Of a stretch of DNA of 64,000 nt, positions 45,136 to 54,737 are shown piece by piece. Every line of letters starts with the position of its first letter. Position 1 is the stretch's first letter. The position numbers and the translations under genes were made by a program. Under the pieces are notes generated by a model. It was not told where the DNA came from and did not search any database. It was given only the letters and a program-made list of their open reading frames with translations. Origin of the DNA: Endozoicomonas_A sp049275935 (GTDB lineage: Bacteria > Pseudomonadota > Gammaproteobacteria > Pseudomonadales > Endozoicomonadaceae); contig NZ_CP184830.1 of assembly GCF_049275935.1 (NCBI RefSeq), forward strand, positions 2,294,001 to 2,358,000, written 5' to 3'.

Positions 45136-46290
45136 TCAGCACCCTTTACGAAAAATAATTACCTTGAAGATATTTGAGTCTCGATCATCAATAAAATCTA
45201 TATCTGGGTAGGCTTTGATTGCTCGCTTGATGCCACTACCAAGACCTCGGTATGGCAGCAATCTGGGGGCAAATGATGCAAGGACGGGGTTGCGAACATT
45301 AGAGTTGCCCATTTTTATGTTCTCTACCGTCAGGTTATTCGGCAGATGTCCTGGGCTTATAATTTCAATGCGGTCAGTAAATACCAATAATTTTACAGGC
45401 GCTGAGATATAGTAGTCTCTGTGTATTAACGCATTGGCGATGAGTTCTTCAAGAACAATACGTGGTATTTCAGGCTCACCAATGGAGTTAAACCCTTGAT
45501 CTTTTTGAATGTGCTTGATGTTCGACAGCACAAACCCCAGAGACTGCTGAAAAATATCGGTTAGTTTGCCCTTAACATCCTGACTATCAATATATTGAGT
45601 GTCCTCAATATTTTTTCCAGGGAAGGCAACCGCTTTGACAATGAAAACAGGCAGTCGAACTTGTGGGCGAGTGGAAAACAGTAATGTACCTGCAATATTC
45701 AGCAAGTCATCTTTTGCAAGATTCATGTTTTCTAATAACTGTGAACGAGAAATGTGCTGTTTATCTGCAGACTCTCCGTATTCTCGTTCAAAGAAAGTAT
45801 CAAAAAATTCTTCATCAATCTCAGTTGTAAAAGAGTTTTGCACCGATGATTCATCAGCATGTACCAACCCTGCTTCCTGAAACATCCGCTGAAGCTCCTC
45901 GCGGGCTGTGACTCTTCTCTTATCAGAACCATTTTTTACCCAAATGTAACCATTTGAGTCCATGTAGGGTTTGACTAAACCGGCCGCTACAATTAATACC
46001 AATACCCTTCCACCAGGAAGGGAAAAGTTTTGGGTAATTGGGTTGATTGCTGGCTTTACGTTGTTTGTTGCCGCATTGGCAATATCTTGATTTATTTTTC
46101 GTAACTGAGCATCAGAGAGCCCTGTTATTGTGCCATCATCATTGACGCCAATAATAATATGACCGCCCTTTGAGTTGCTAAAAGCGGCCATTTCTAATGC
46201 CAACGAATTAACGTTGTTTATAGTTGCTTTAAACTGGTGTCTGGAATCTTCACCATTGGCAATAATGCCTAAGAGTTCTGCGGTTTCCAT
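45136..46290 (-). CDS. AlbA_2 (Schlafen-type) DNA-binding and ATPase-domain protein
   Basis: A 384-residue protein. The N-terminal AlbA_2 domain (residues about 1-120) has EDSRHQFKATINN, MAAFSNSKGGHIIIGVNDDG and GYIWVKNGSDKRRVTAREEL, followed by a GHKL-like ATP-binding C-terminal half typical of RecG-like/transcriptional regulator proteins (EELIANALIHRDYY, DRIEIISPGHLP, GSGIKRAIKAYP). Its start overlaps the end of the upstream SMC-like ATPase frame by 22 bases, so the two are translationally coupled. The partnership suggests a nucleic-acid-acting defence or stress module. Confidence 0.85.
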   Translation of the reverse strand: METAELLGIIANGEDSRHQFKATINNVNSLALEMAAFSNSKGGHIIIGVNDDGTITGLSDAQLRKINQDIANAATNNVKPAINPITQNFSLPGGRVLVLIVAAGLVKPYMDSNGYIWVKNGSDKRRVTAREELQRMFQEAGLVHADESSVQNSFTTEIDEEFFDTFFEREYGESADKQHISRSQLLENMNLAKDDLLNIAGTLLFSTRPQVRLPVFIVKAVAFPGKNIEDTQYIDSQDVKGKLTDIFQQSLGFVLSNIKHIQKDQGFNSIGEPEIPRIVLEELIANALIHRDYYISAPVKLLVFTDRIEIISPGHLPNNLTVENIKMGNSNVRNPVLASFAPRLLPYRGLGSGIKRAIKAYPDIDFIDDRDSNIFKVIIFRKGC

Positions 46291-48170
46291 GCTTCGTATA
46301 CCTGTTTACGTTTCTCAAAGGTTTCTGTTCCACCTTCCATGACGCTAACAATTCGTTGCTGTATGTTGCAGCAGTCAATACTTCCGCTATTGGGCTGGAC
46401 TTTATCATCGAGGTATTCGCAGGCAATGACCAGTTCGGCGTCCCCCAATACGGGTATGTTTGCGTTGTGAGTTGCAAAGATAAACTGAGTTTTTGGTTTT
46501 AACTCCTGTATTAACTTGATGACATCATCATAGATAGTTTGGTTATCGAGATCGTCTTCTGGCTGATCTATGATAACAACGTCGTTTTCTCGCTGGCTTA
46601 GAACAAAGAGCATGAGCGCAGAAGCCCTCTGACCTAAAGAGTGGTGAGCCAAAGGCTTATTGTGATATTCAATGGTGTAAGTATTAGGCACCTGCCAGGT
46701 AAGTAAGCTATCTAATTTATCTTCAAAGTACTGCCAGAACCTATCAAACGAGCCACCCAGAATGGATTTCAGTTTATCTTTTTCGCGCCACATAGCGCCA
46801 AAATCCTTAAACTCATCAACAACGCTTTGCAGCGTTATCTCATGAATACGACTCCCACGGAACAAGCCCTGAATGTGCTCAAGCATGGCGGCTTTATTGG
46901 CTTTGAAATCGGATCGAATTTTCAAAGGTGAGTCAACAAGGTTGATCTTATCGAGGATCTGTTTGATGGCACGATATTCCTCTGACCATAATTTATCCAG
47001 GCCGTCCAGCTTCTTCCCAAGAGTTTCACCAAGATCGCTGTATTGTTGCTCACTCTTGGCTAACACTTGGAGCATTTGCTCTGCCTGATCCAGCAAGGAT
47101 TTTAGTTTTTTAAACTCCTGTGGACTAATGGCCTGTGCACCAGCTTGCTTGAGTTCTCCCGCAAGCTTTCGTTCTATTTCTGCAAACTCTTCTTTCAGAG
47201 ATAGTTTTTGCTGACTAAAGCCGGAAAGTTTTTCTCGTAATTGTTGCAACGTAGCCTGACTATCGGTAACTACCTGCTTTATGCCATCAAAGCCAGTTAA
47301 CAGGTTTTGATAGCTAGTAAAAAAGTCATCAAAAAACGGTTGGTTCTGTGGTGACTTATACAGAGTCTGATTTTTAAGCTCATCTTCAAAGTCGGCTATA
47401 AAACGGTTCAATTCAGATAAGTAATTATCAGCACCAACAATAACTTGTTGTGCTTTTCGTTCATCACGGTCAAAATCAATCTGTTTTTGTAGTTTGGTTT
47501 CCACACCGTGCTGCTGATAAAATTTCAGTTGAAACTGAGCATCTTGTTGTTTTTGTGTCCACTCCTGTTTTTGAGATACCGCCCGGTCAAGCCTCTTGAT
47601 CTGGTGAATCGCATCCTGCACATTGTGTTGGCCCTGTTTGATTTTTTCACGCAAGGGTACGAGAGCATCACCTACCAGTTTTTCTATTAGATCTTTTTCA
47701 AATCCTGCTCCTGTACTGGAAAGATCTTTTTGACCAAAATAGATAGGCTGATGAAGGACGGTTTCCCGGATAGAAACTCCCGGTTGTAATTGCCCGTTGA
47801 CAAAAACATCGGGTCTTTCGCCTAAAATTCTGCGAATTTGATAAGGCTGTCCGCGGCGGTCGATGGCATCAATGGTGATTTTTCCACCACTATGCAACAG
47901 GTGCTTAACCAGTCCTTCCTTGTAATCAATATCGGATGCTTTTGCTCCAAAGGAAATGTTCAGCGCATAACGAATTCCTTCAAGAATGGATGACTTCCCA
48001 CTACCTCGAATGCCTATCAAAGTATTCAGTTCAGGAGAAAGAAATATCTCTGTACCACCCAAGGTGCCAGCACCTTCAAAGCTGACTTTCCGGATATATG
48101 AGTGAGTGTATCCTGGTTGCACAGGGCGAACCCTGGCTTCCTTGTCCCAGAGGGCACTTGACTGCTTCAA
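46269..48170 (-). pseudogene. TrlF-like PHP-ATPase, C-terminal SMC-type ATPase half
   Basis: This 633-residue frame contains the complete SMC-type ATPase. Walker A is GIRGSGKSSILEGI near residue 55, a long coiled coil spans about 190-450 (KEEFAEIERKLAGELKQ), the ABC signature is HSLGQRASALM, Walker B is DVVIIDQPEDDLDN, and the H-loop region is KTQFIFATHNANIP. The first residues continue, in another frame, the end of the PHP domain encoded at 48076-48894 (…SFEAVK then ALWDKEARV), so the two were one protein of about 880 residues. A one-base gain or two-base loss near 48156 separates them. The ATPase could still be made from an internal start, but a working fusion would need frameshifting or a sequence correction. 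Confidence 0.78.
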
Positions 48171-48894
48171 AACTAAAAGCCCCCAGCTTTAAAAAACAGG
48201 ACTCTTTTCTGGCGGACATATCCGCCAACTGCTTAGCATCACTTCCTTCGACTTCCGCTGGATAGAGCTTACCCAATGCTTGCTTCATCTTATCTCGAGT
48301 ATCGCGGGACCGAACCTTCTGGAAAGCCAGGGCTCTGTGCTGAACAGCAGTAGTATCAAATAATTCTTTAACACGCCCGGGTGATAGTCCACCCCACAAA
48401 CCATTGGGTGCTTCGACATGAGCAAAAACCAAAAAATAGTCTTTTTGGAATTTATCCAATTCCCGAACAGTGTCTACCAAGTCATGGTTAGAGCGAGCAT
48501 TTTCATCTTCAAAGTTGGCAATACCCGCAAACGTCAGGCTTAAGAAACTTTGTATATGGTTAGTTTGCTCCTTGTTGTTAAACCACTCATCAGAAAATAC
48601 GACCAGAGTATGTACACCTGATTGCCCATCTTTGACTGACAGCTCAATACCCGGCAATAAACCAATGCCGGACTTTTTGGCTTTTTTGCGCAGAGCTTTG
48701 AATTCATTCAGATCAAATTTGTTGTGGTTGGTAATGACTCCAAGACCAATGTCTGCAACCAGCAGGGCTTCTATATATTGATTAAGATAATCATTATCTT
48801 CACCCTTATAGCTGAATTCTTTATCTGCGCGTGTGTGCAGATGAAAATCGGCCTTTAACCATTGACTGCCATTTTGAAATCGTTTTAGAGTCAT
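48076..48894 (-). pseudogene. TrlF-like PHP-ATPase, N-terminal PHP-domain half
   Basis: The frame encodes 272 residues, the first about 245 of which are a PHP (polymerase and histidinol phosphatase) domain. The metal ligands are in KADFHLHTRADKE, VITNHNKFD, LPGIELSVKD and LVFAHVEAPNG. PHP domains are metal-dependent phosphoesterases or nucleases. After KLGAFSFEAVK the frame drifts into unrelated sequence (CPLGQGSQG...), whereas the downstream ATPase frame continues the expected protein. ATG 48894 starts the combined gene. PHP plus SMC-like ATPase is the TrlF architecture. Confidence 0.75.
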
Positions 48895-48953
48895 TGACCA
48901 CCCTCCTGAGTAGATTCTAAACAGCTATGAGCGAAGAAAACAGTAGGCGTTGA

Positions 48954-50231
48954 CTATCGCTCCAGCTCCCGGCTGATGGAATAAGCCTCCTGCGCAATGG
49001 CTTGCTGCTGTTCTGCAGGTAAACCGGTGACCTCCACAATATCTTCGCCCTGTTCACTGAGTTTTATTTCGGGCTCTCCGGCTGGCAGCCAGTTGAGCTG
49101 ATCACGAAACATGTGAATACCTTCCGAGTCAGGAAGACTCGCCAGCATCAACGCATGACTGGCGGCATTGTCGGATTGTGAGGGATGCTCGCTACCGGGG
49201 AAATCACAGATACCGTCACTGATACAGATACCCAATCCCATCTCCAGCGAAGCGATGTTCTGCTCGCCAACCACCCTGTTAAGACTTTGTATTAACAGGG
49301 CACAACTCAGGGCATCCATGGCAAAAGAAGCACTTTCCAGACTGGAAAAGTGAATATACCCGGTGCCATCTGGTGTGTAACTTAACTCGCCCTGGTAATG
49401 TTGAGTGGCACACCTGAGCGCTTCGCTCTGAGTCTCAATAATGTTCATCAGATCGTGGGGGGCCAGCAGTTGCCGCAATCGGGACAGGTTTTTATTGCGG
49501 ACACTGATAATGGCCGAGATTTCCTCTTTTTCCTCTTCCTCGGGTTCCGGCTCAATGGAGTCCATCAGTTTTTCAGTCAGTTGTTTTTCCACAAAACCAG
49601 AGAGTCGAAGTACTTCATTTCTAAAGGAGACCGGATTGGCCGGGGATTGCAGAATAGAATGCAACTGCCTTTCAATAAGCTTAAGTCGGGAAGTGATATT
49701 GGAGGCGAAAAAGGAGAGCAACAACAATCCACTGATCAGGAGAATGATGCTGATCGTAATGATCAGTGTCAGAGCATCGCCGGAATTTCGGGTCAGTAAC
49801 TCACTGTCCAGTTGCAGGCGGACATAGCCTGCAATTACGTCCTGATAGTGTATCGGTGACGAATAAGTTTCACCCTTCTCACCGACCTCATCGCTCTCTG
49901 AAGAGGCTATTTCACGATTATCAATGCTGTATATGGCGGCCTTGGCCACGTAAGGGTTTTGCACCAGCTGTCCCAGCAATACGTTGAGACTGAGCCTGTC
50001 TCCTGTGACCAGCATATCGGTGGCCGCACTGGCTGTCTGGGCACTCAGCAGGCTTCCGATGGAGTCAGCCTGATGACGGCTGGCAGACTCCAGCTCGCTG
50101 CTGACCAGAAAGCCGGTAGACAGAGTCAGGGCTGTGAAAAGCACGCCAAACAGCAACAATAGTTGTTGGCGAAGGGACAGAGCTTCTGATTGTCTGGCAA
50201 ACAGGGTGATGATTTTTTTCGGCAATGACAA
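48954..50231 (-). CDS. AhpA/YtjB (Smp)-type inner-membrane protein
   Basis: A 425-residue membrane protein. The first helix is at about 22-45 (LLLLFGVLFTALTLSTGFLV), followed by a periplasmic region (about 46-150) and a second helix near 152-176 (LTLIITISIILLISGLLLLS). A cytoplasmic HAMP-like and acidic linker (EPEPEEEEKEE) precedes a C-terminal domain. The periplasmic segment (IGSLLSAQTASAATDMLVTG and VQNPYVAKAAIYSIDNREIA) matches the SMP_2 family, described as affecting haemolysin expression. In E. coli the equivalent gene is adjacent to and divergent from serB. Here serB is likewise divergent but 9.9 kb away. Confidence 0.75.
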   Translation of the reverse strand: MSLPKKIITLFARQSEALSLRQQLLLLFGVLFTALTLSTGFLVSSELESASRHQADSIGSLLSAQTASAATDMLVTGDRLSLNVLLGQLVQNPYVAKAAIYSIDNREIASSESDEVGEKGETYSSPIHYQDVIAGYVRLQLDSELLTRNSGDALTLIITISIILLISGLLLLSFFASNITSRLKLIERQLHSILQSPANPVSFRNEVLRLSGFVEKQLTEKLMDSIEPEPEEEEKEEISAIISVRNKNLSRLRQLLAPHDLMNIIETQSEALRCATQHYQGELSYTPDGTGYIHFSSLESASFAMDALSCALLIQSLNRVVGEQNIASLEMGLGICISDGICDFPGSEHPSQSDNAASHALMLASLPDSEGIHMFRDQLNWLPAGEPEIKLSEQGEDIVEVTGLPAEQQQAIAQEAYSISRELER

Positions 50232-50396
50232 GGCCGAACCTCCTAAGGTGTTATGTCAGGCGCTTCCATTGAACTGTTCTGCCAGAGTGCCGATCACGCG
50301 GAGCTTTGTGCATTGAAGTACGCATTGGGTGCCAATAGGCACGATTCTAACAGAGAATGTGGTTAAAACCTGACTTTCAAACACGCACGTTTGTTT

Positions 50397-50486
50397 AAAT
50401 AAGGTCATTAGTGCCCATCAGCGGTTGGTCGGCATCGGCTTTTAAAGCGATGACTTCCGCTGCCGTATGACCCCTCTGTGTCAGAA
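50397..50486 (-). pseudogene. RhuM-family gene 1, small fragment beyond the IS
   Basis: On the minus strand this reads TQRGHTAAEVIALKADADQP then LMGTND and a stop. This corresponds to the GHTAAELI..RA(N/D)..K.NMG region of RhuM proteins (compare the second copy at 52874-54014). It is separated from the rest of the gene (52127-52745) by an IS3 element. The short intergenic stretch to ahpA shows nothing further. Confidence 0.7.
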
Positions 50487-50548
50487 TAGATGTCGCCTCT
50501 TTTGATTCATGACTCTCAATAACTGAGAGCATTTAGAAAGAGGCTGTT

Positions 50549-51046
50549 ATGGCTCGCTATTCCAAAGAAATGAAAGAGTCCATTATCCAGAAGATGATGC
50601 CGCCAAATAATGTTTCCGTGGCTCAGCTGAAAAGAGAAACCGGCATTACTGATGCGACCCTGTATACTTGGCGCAAACAGGCAAAAGCGCAAGGTGTAGT
50701 CGTGCCCGGTGATGGTAAGAATCCTCAGCAGTGGAGTGCTGAAAACAAGTTCGCGGTTCTGATGGAAACCGCCAACATGAACACAACAGAGCTATCCGAA
50801 TACTGTCGTAAGAAGGGTCTCTACTATGAAGACCTGCAGCAGTGGAAAGCTGATTTTATCGCAGGCAGCACAAAGCCTGCTGAATCCCGTCAGGTACAGG
50901 CCGCTGCCAGACGAGATGACAAGAAGCGCATCCAGAAACTGGAAAAAGAACTCAAACGCAAAGACAAAGCACTTGCTGAAACCGCAGCACTGTTGGTTCT
51001 AACAAAAAAGGCAAACGCGATCTGGGGGGAGCGCGAGGACGATTGA
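50549..51046 (+). CDS. IS3-family transposase OrfA
   Basis: A 165-residue protein with two N-terminal helix-turn-helix segments (SVAQLKRETGITDATLYTWR; TTELSEYCRKKGLYYEDLQQ) and a C-terminal coiled coil (KRIQKLEKELKRKDKALAET). It binds the inverted repeats. The end of the gene carries a slippery A-AAA-AAG at about 51004-51010; a -1 shift there enters the OrfB frame (GKRDLGGARGRLIPLPDRKE), giving the OrfAB fusion transposase typical of the family. Confidence 0.92.
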   Translation: MARYSKEMKESIIQKMMPPNNVSVAQLKRETGITDATLYTWRKQAKAQGVVVPGDGKNPQQWSAENKFAVLMETANMNTTELSEYCRKKGLYYEDLQQWKADFIAGSTKPAESRQVQAAARRDDKKRIQKLEKELKRKDKALAETAALLVLTKKANAIWGEREDD

Positions 51047-52110
51047 TTCCTCTCCCTGATCGCAAGGAAGCCGTTGCTTTAATCCAGGAAGCTGTTTCAC
51101 AGGGTGCACGTAAAGTGAAAGCCTGTGCTGCGCTCAACCTGTCGATACGCACGGTTCAGCGCTGGCAAAAAGATGTAGAACAGGTGCGGGAAGATCAGCG
51201 TCAATACGCAGACCGGCCAATGCCTGCCAACCAACTAACCAAGAGTGAGCAAAACGAGATTCTGAAAGTCTGTAACAGCGAGCGATTCAAAAGTAAGTCG
51301 CCATGCCAGATTGTACCGACACTGGCCGACGAAGGTGTTTATATAGCTTCTGAGTCAAGCTTTTATCGAGTGCTGAAGGCCCATAATCAACAGCATCACC
51401 GCGGTCGCAGTCAGAAGCCCGCAAAGCGGAAGCCAACATCGCATCGGGCTACGGCACCGAATCAGCTCTGGTCGTGGGATATAACATTCTTGGGGTCGCC
51501 CATCAGGGGTAAATATTATTATCTCTATTTGGTTCTGGACGTCTATAGCCGCATGATTGTGACCTGGGAAGTTCATGAAAGGGAGTCCTCTGATCTGGCT
51601 GCTCAGATGATCCGCAAAGCCTTCATGCAGAATAAAATCAGCCTTCAGGAGCAACCACTGGTTCTGCACTCCGATAATGGCAGCCCAATGAAAGGGGCGA
51701 CCATGCTGAGTACTCTTCAGCAGCTGGGTGTACAGACATCGTTCAGCAGGCCACGCGTGAGTAACGATAACTCATACTCAGAGTCAGGCTTCAGAACCAT
51801 GAAATACCGTCCTGGGTATCCGAATCACTTCTCCAGTCTGGAGTCAGCCAGAGAGTGGGTGTATGGGTTCGTAAACTGGTACAACATGGAGCATAAGCAC
51901 AGTGGCATCAAGTTCCAGACCCCCTACGACAGACACACAGGGAAGGCTCAGAAAAAGGTTCTGAATCGTGAAAGAGTTTACCGTAAAGCAAAAGAGCAAC
52001 ACCCTGAGCGTTGGGGAAGCCGTGAAACCAGAAACTGGCAATTACCGGTAGAGGTGTGGCTTAACCCTGAGCGATCAGAGAATCAGCAGCATTGTGATTT
52101 AGCTGCATAA
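51043..52110 (+). CDS. IS3-family transposase OrfB, integrase catalytic domain
   Basis: A 355-residue frame that includes an HTH-like N-terminus (KVKACAALNLSIRTVQRWQK) and an rve integrase core. The DDE residues are in NQLWSWDITFLGS, VLHSDNGSPMKG and NDNSYSESGFRTMK, and the end has the NWYNMEHKHSGIKFQTPY segment usual in IS3 OrfB. It overlaps OrfA by 4 bases with a poor TTG start, supporting production as an OrfAB frameshift fusion. No internal damage is seen, so the element may be active. Confidence 0.92.
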   Translation: MIPLPDRKEAVALIQEAVSQGARKVKACAALNLSIRTVQRWQKDVEQVREDQRQYADRPMPANQLTKSEQNEILKVCNSERFKSKSPCQIVPTLADEGVYIASESSFYRVLKAHNQQHHRGRSQKPAKRKPTSHRATAPNQLWSWDITFLGSPIRGKYYYLYLVLDVYSRMIVTWEVHERESSDLAAQMIRKAFMQNKISLQEQPLVLHSDNGSPMKGATMLSTLQQLGVQTSFSRPRVSNDNSYSESGFRTMKYRPGYPNHFSSLESAREWVYGFVNWYNMEHKHSGIKFQTPYDRHTGKAQKKVLNRERVYRKAKEQHPERWGSRETRNWQLPVEVWLNPERSENQQHCDLAA

Positions 52111-52126
52111 GTTGAGGCGACATCTA

Positions 52127-52745
52127 CCTTGAAAGTTACCGTGACCGGTAATAGCAAAATGAAATTTGTCTTGCACATGGGCATAAAACAAACGAGTGGT
52201 GTCTGATTTGGGATGATAGTCGATACTGCACTCGGCAAAGATATCGGTAATCTGCTGGTAAATACGCCGCTCACTGGCATGGATGGAACGCACCCGCTCC
52301 AGCAGCTCTTTAAAGTAATCCTTACCAAAATACCGGCCATTTTTTAAACGTTCATCATCCATGGCAAAGTCCTTGATGATGTATTCCTTGATTAAGGCTA
52401 TCGCCCAAATGCGGAACTGTGTGGCTTGGGTTAGCCTACGGAAATGACGGCATCCAGGTTGTAGTACTCGAGCTTGCGTTTTACCTCCCGCTTACCCTCC
52501 CTGTTGAACTGTTTCCAAAATGGAAATAGTTGCTTTTTGATCCAATTCGCCACTGGAGTAGATATTCTCCAGATGCCTGGAAATAGCTGGAACACCCACG
52601 CCAAACAGTTCAGCCATACGCTTCTGGGTTAGCCATAGGGTCTCATTGTTCAGCAGGACCTCTCTGCCTTTACATCTCCACCGGGAGCGGTATAAAGCAG
52701 GAATTTGGTGGTTTGGTCTTGCAGGCTCAGGTTTTTATGGCTCAT
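52127..52745 (-). pseudogene. RhuM-family gene 1, frame-broken 5' part
   Basis: Starting at ATG 52745 (MSHKNLSLQDQTTKFLLYTA), RhuM-like segments appear in changing frames: a DNA-binding-like TQKRMAELFGV region, EVKRKLEYYNLDAVISVG, then DDERLKNGRYFGKDYFKELL and ERRIYQQITDIFAECSIDYH. The intact family protein would be about 330-350 residues. At least two frameshifts plus the IS insertion make it non-functional. Confidence 0.8.
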
Positions 52746-52873
52746 GTCAGGCTGCCCTCTCTTCTGGCTTTGGGAAGCTTAGCAGCAGGTCACGGTAGTA
52801 TTCGTACTGCTTTTGGCGCAGCTCAATTTCTCGAGGTAAGCCTTCGGTGATGGAGTGGGTCAGGGTGTCGAAT

Positions 52874-54014
52874 TTATCCATTGATATCACCAGAATCCAA
52901 GAGCTGTTTGGCTTTTTGCTTGCTGAGCTTTTCTTCTGCTTTGGCCAGTTCTATTTGGTCGGTGATGTTTAATTTATTGGCCGGAATCATGGCTTGCCTC
53001 CATTTTTTTTGGGAGGCTTCTATTTTTTTTATCTCTTTGTCGAAGTCACTTTCAAACAGACGGTCTTGAACAATGCGGTACTTTTCAAATTCACTTTCTG
53101 CCCAGTCCTTTGCATACTGTTCCAGAGTTGTGCAGGATCTCACGGTCATCGAATTCGAGGAACTGGTCCAGTCTTTTGGCCCAGTCCTCCATGGTCATGG
53201 GCATTTTTCTCAGGGCACGTGCTTCCGCCAGTTCAAGGTAGGCGTTGACGATTCGGCTCAATCCATCCATCTCCTCTTTACTAAGATAGTTTTTCGCAAC
53301 AGAGACATCAGTTTTCAGGACTTTGCCATCGGGTGAGTTTTTCCAGCTGGTTAACCCCATATTTGCTTTTTCGCTATTTGCGCGTTCTTTGATCAGTTCA
53401 GCTGCAGTGTGGCCATGAATTGCGTAATGAAGTTTATTCTGAACCTTTGAAAAAAATTCTCGGGTGATAGGAGCATCCTTGTTGTAATCGATGCTGGTCG
53501 AGTAAATATCAGTTATTTTCTGATAAAATCTGCGTTCGCTGAGGCGGATCTCGCGGATTTCTTCCAGCAGTCTCTCAAAGTAGTCTTCCCCGAGAAAGGA
53601 GCCATTTTCCATACGCTCTTTATCGATGACATAACCCCTGATGGCAAAGTCTCTCAGGGCTTGGGTAGCCCATTGGCGAAACTGAGTAGCACGCACAGAG
53701 TTCACCCGATAGCCCACAGAAATGATCGTGTCCAGATTGTAGTGCTTGGTATTATACTTTTTGCCATCTGTGGCAGTTATCCGGAAATTCCGGATAACTG
53801 AATTTTCTTGTAATTCGCCCATTTGGAAGATATTTTTCAAATGTTCATTCACTGTTCGCACATCAACCCCAAAGAGTTGCGCGATGAGTTTTTGTGACAG
53901 CCAGATGGTTTCATCTTCATAACGAGCTTCAATGCTCTGCGTTTCGGACTGGGCTGTAAAAATCAGAAACTCCGCAGTGGAGTTGCGGACGAATTTTTTG
54001 TTGTCTTTTCTCAT
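52874..54014 (-). pseudogene. RhuM-family gene 2, frameshifted near its 3' end
   Basis: The first 300 residues are intact RhuM-family sequence: TIWLSQKLIAQLFGVDVRTV (HTH), YNLDTIISVGYRVNSVRATQ, FRQWATQALRDFAIRGYVID and NKLHYAIHGHTAAELI. After FDDREILHNSGTV near 53130 the expected C-terminus (EQYAKDWAESEFEKYRIVQD and RLFESDFDKEI) continues in another frame to 52874. RhuM-like proteins are often encoded beside type I restriction systems. Here ATG 54014 overlaps the stop of an hsdM remnant (ATGA), supporting that link. A truncated product could still be made. Confidence 0.82.
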
Positions 54015-54342
54015 GCCTTAACCTCTGTACCTTCTAACTCAGCCACAATGGCATCAATCTCCGAGCGTAGTTGATTTATTTTGCCAACCGTGTTTTCAGC
54101 TCAGCATTCACCTGGGTAATATCAACCTTCTCCCGGGTATCCCTGGCTTCCACATAACTGCTGACCGACAGGTTGTAGTCATTGTCAGCGATCGTCTCAA
54201 GGCTGACCGACTTTGCGACATGCTCCACATCGTCTTGCTGTCGAAGAACGCCATAATCTGCTGGATATGTTGATCCGTCAGCACATTGTTATTGGTCTCT
54301 TTTTTAAAATCACAGCCAACTACTGAGCCACGAACGTCGTTG
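54011..54342 (-). pseudogene. remnant of a type I restriction-modification M subunit (hsdM), C-terminal
   Basis: On the minus strand the fragments VLTDQHIQQIMAFFDSKT, EHVAKSVSLETIADNDYNLS (then VSSYVEARDTREKVDITQV) and INQLRSEIDAIVAELEG are typical of the C-terminus of HsdM (N-D-Y-N-L-S-V-S-x-Y). They lie in different frames, with at least two frameshifts. Upstream the similarity stops where the tandem small-protein unit begins (about 54343), so the rest of the RM locus has been replaced. Confidence 0.78.
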
Positions 54343-54737
54343 GACACTGGTCATTGAGGCACTCCTGAAAATAAGGTTCTTCTGACAGCACGCTACCGCT
54401 CAGAGATTTGGCTACTGCAATCAGCAACAGGCGGAGCATGGGTCTCGATAGCTCTGTCAGTAAAAAAGAGTTCAGTTTATCACTTTCGCTGAAAAGCCTC
54501 GCCCAGAAGTGGGCCGGGAGCGTCAAAATACTACAAAATGACAAGCAACAGTCTGAAAAGTGGGCTGATTTACCGTAAATATAAAATCACCGAACAGATC
54601 AGCCCTTATTCACAGCTTTGTTAATTGCAATGACTTCAATGTTATGAACCTTCGTTCTAAAACCAACTCTAAACTATTGAATCAATTTTAAATGTTCTTG
54701 CTAAGTGAGAACGAAACTAACTAAAGAGGTATTAAAT

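Larger units (their letters stand above)
50487..52126 (+). mobile_element. IS3-family insertion sequence
   Basis: The terminal inverted repeats TAGATGTCGCCTC (50487) and GAGGCGACATCTA (ending 52126) enclose two overlapping transposase frames and little else. The element is about 1.64 kb, rather long for IS3 but with the usual organisation. No target duplication is visible (flanks CAGAA and CCTTG), suggesting deletion or rearrangement beside the element. It splits a RhuM-family gene. Confidence 0.9.
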
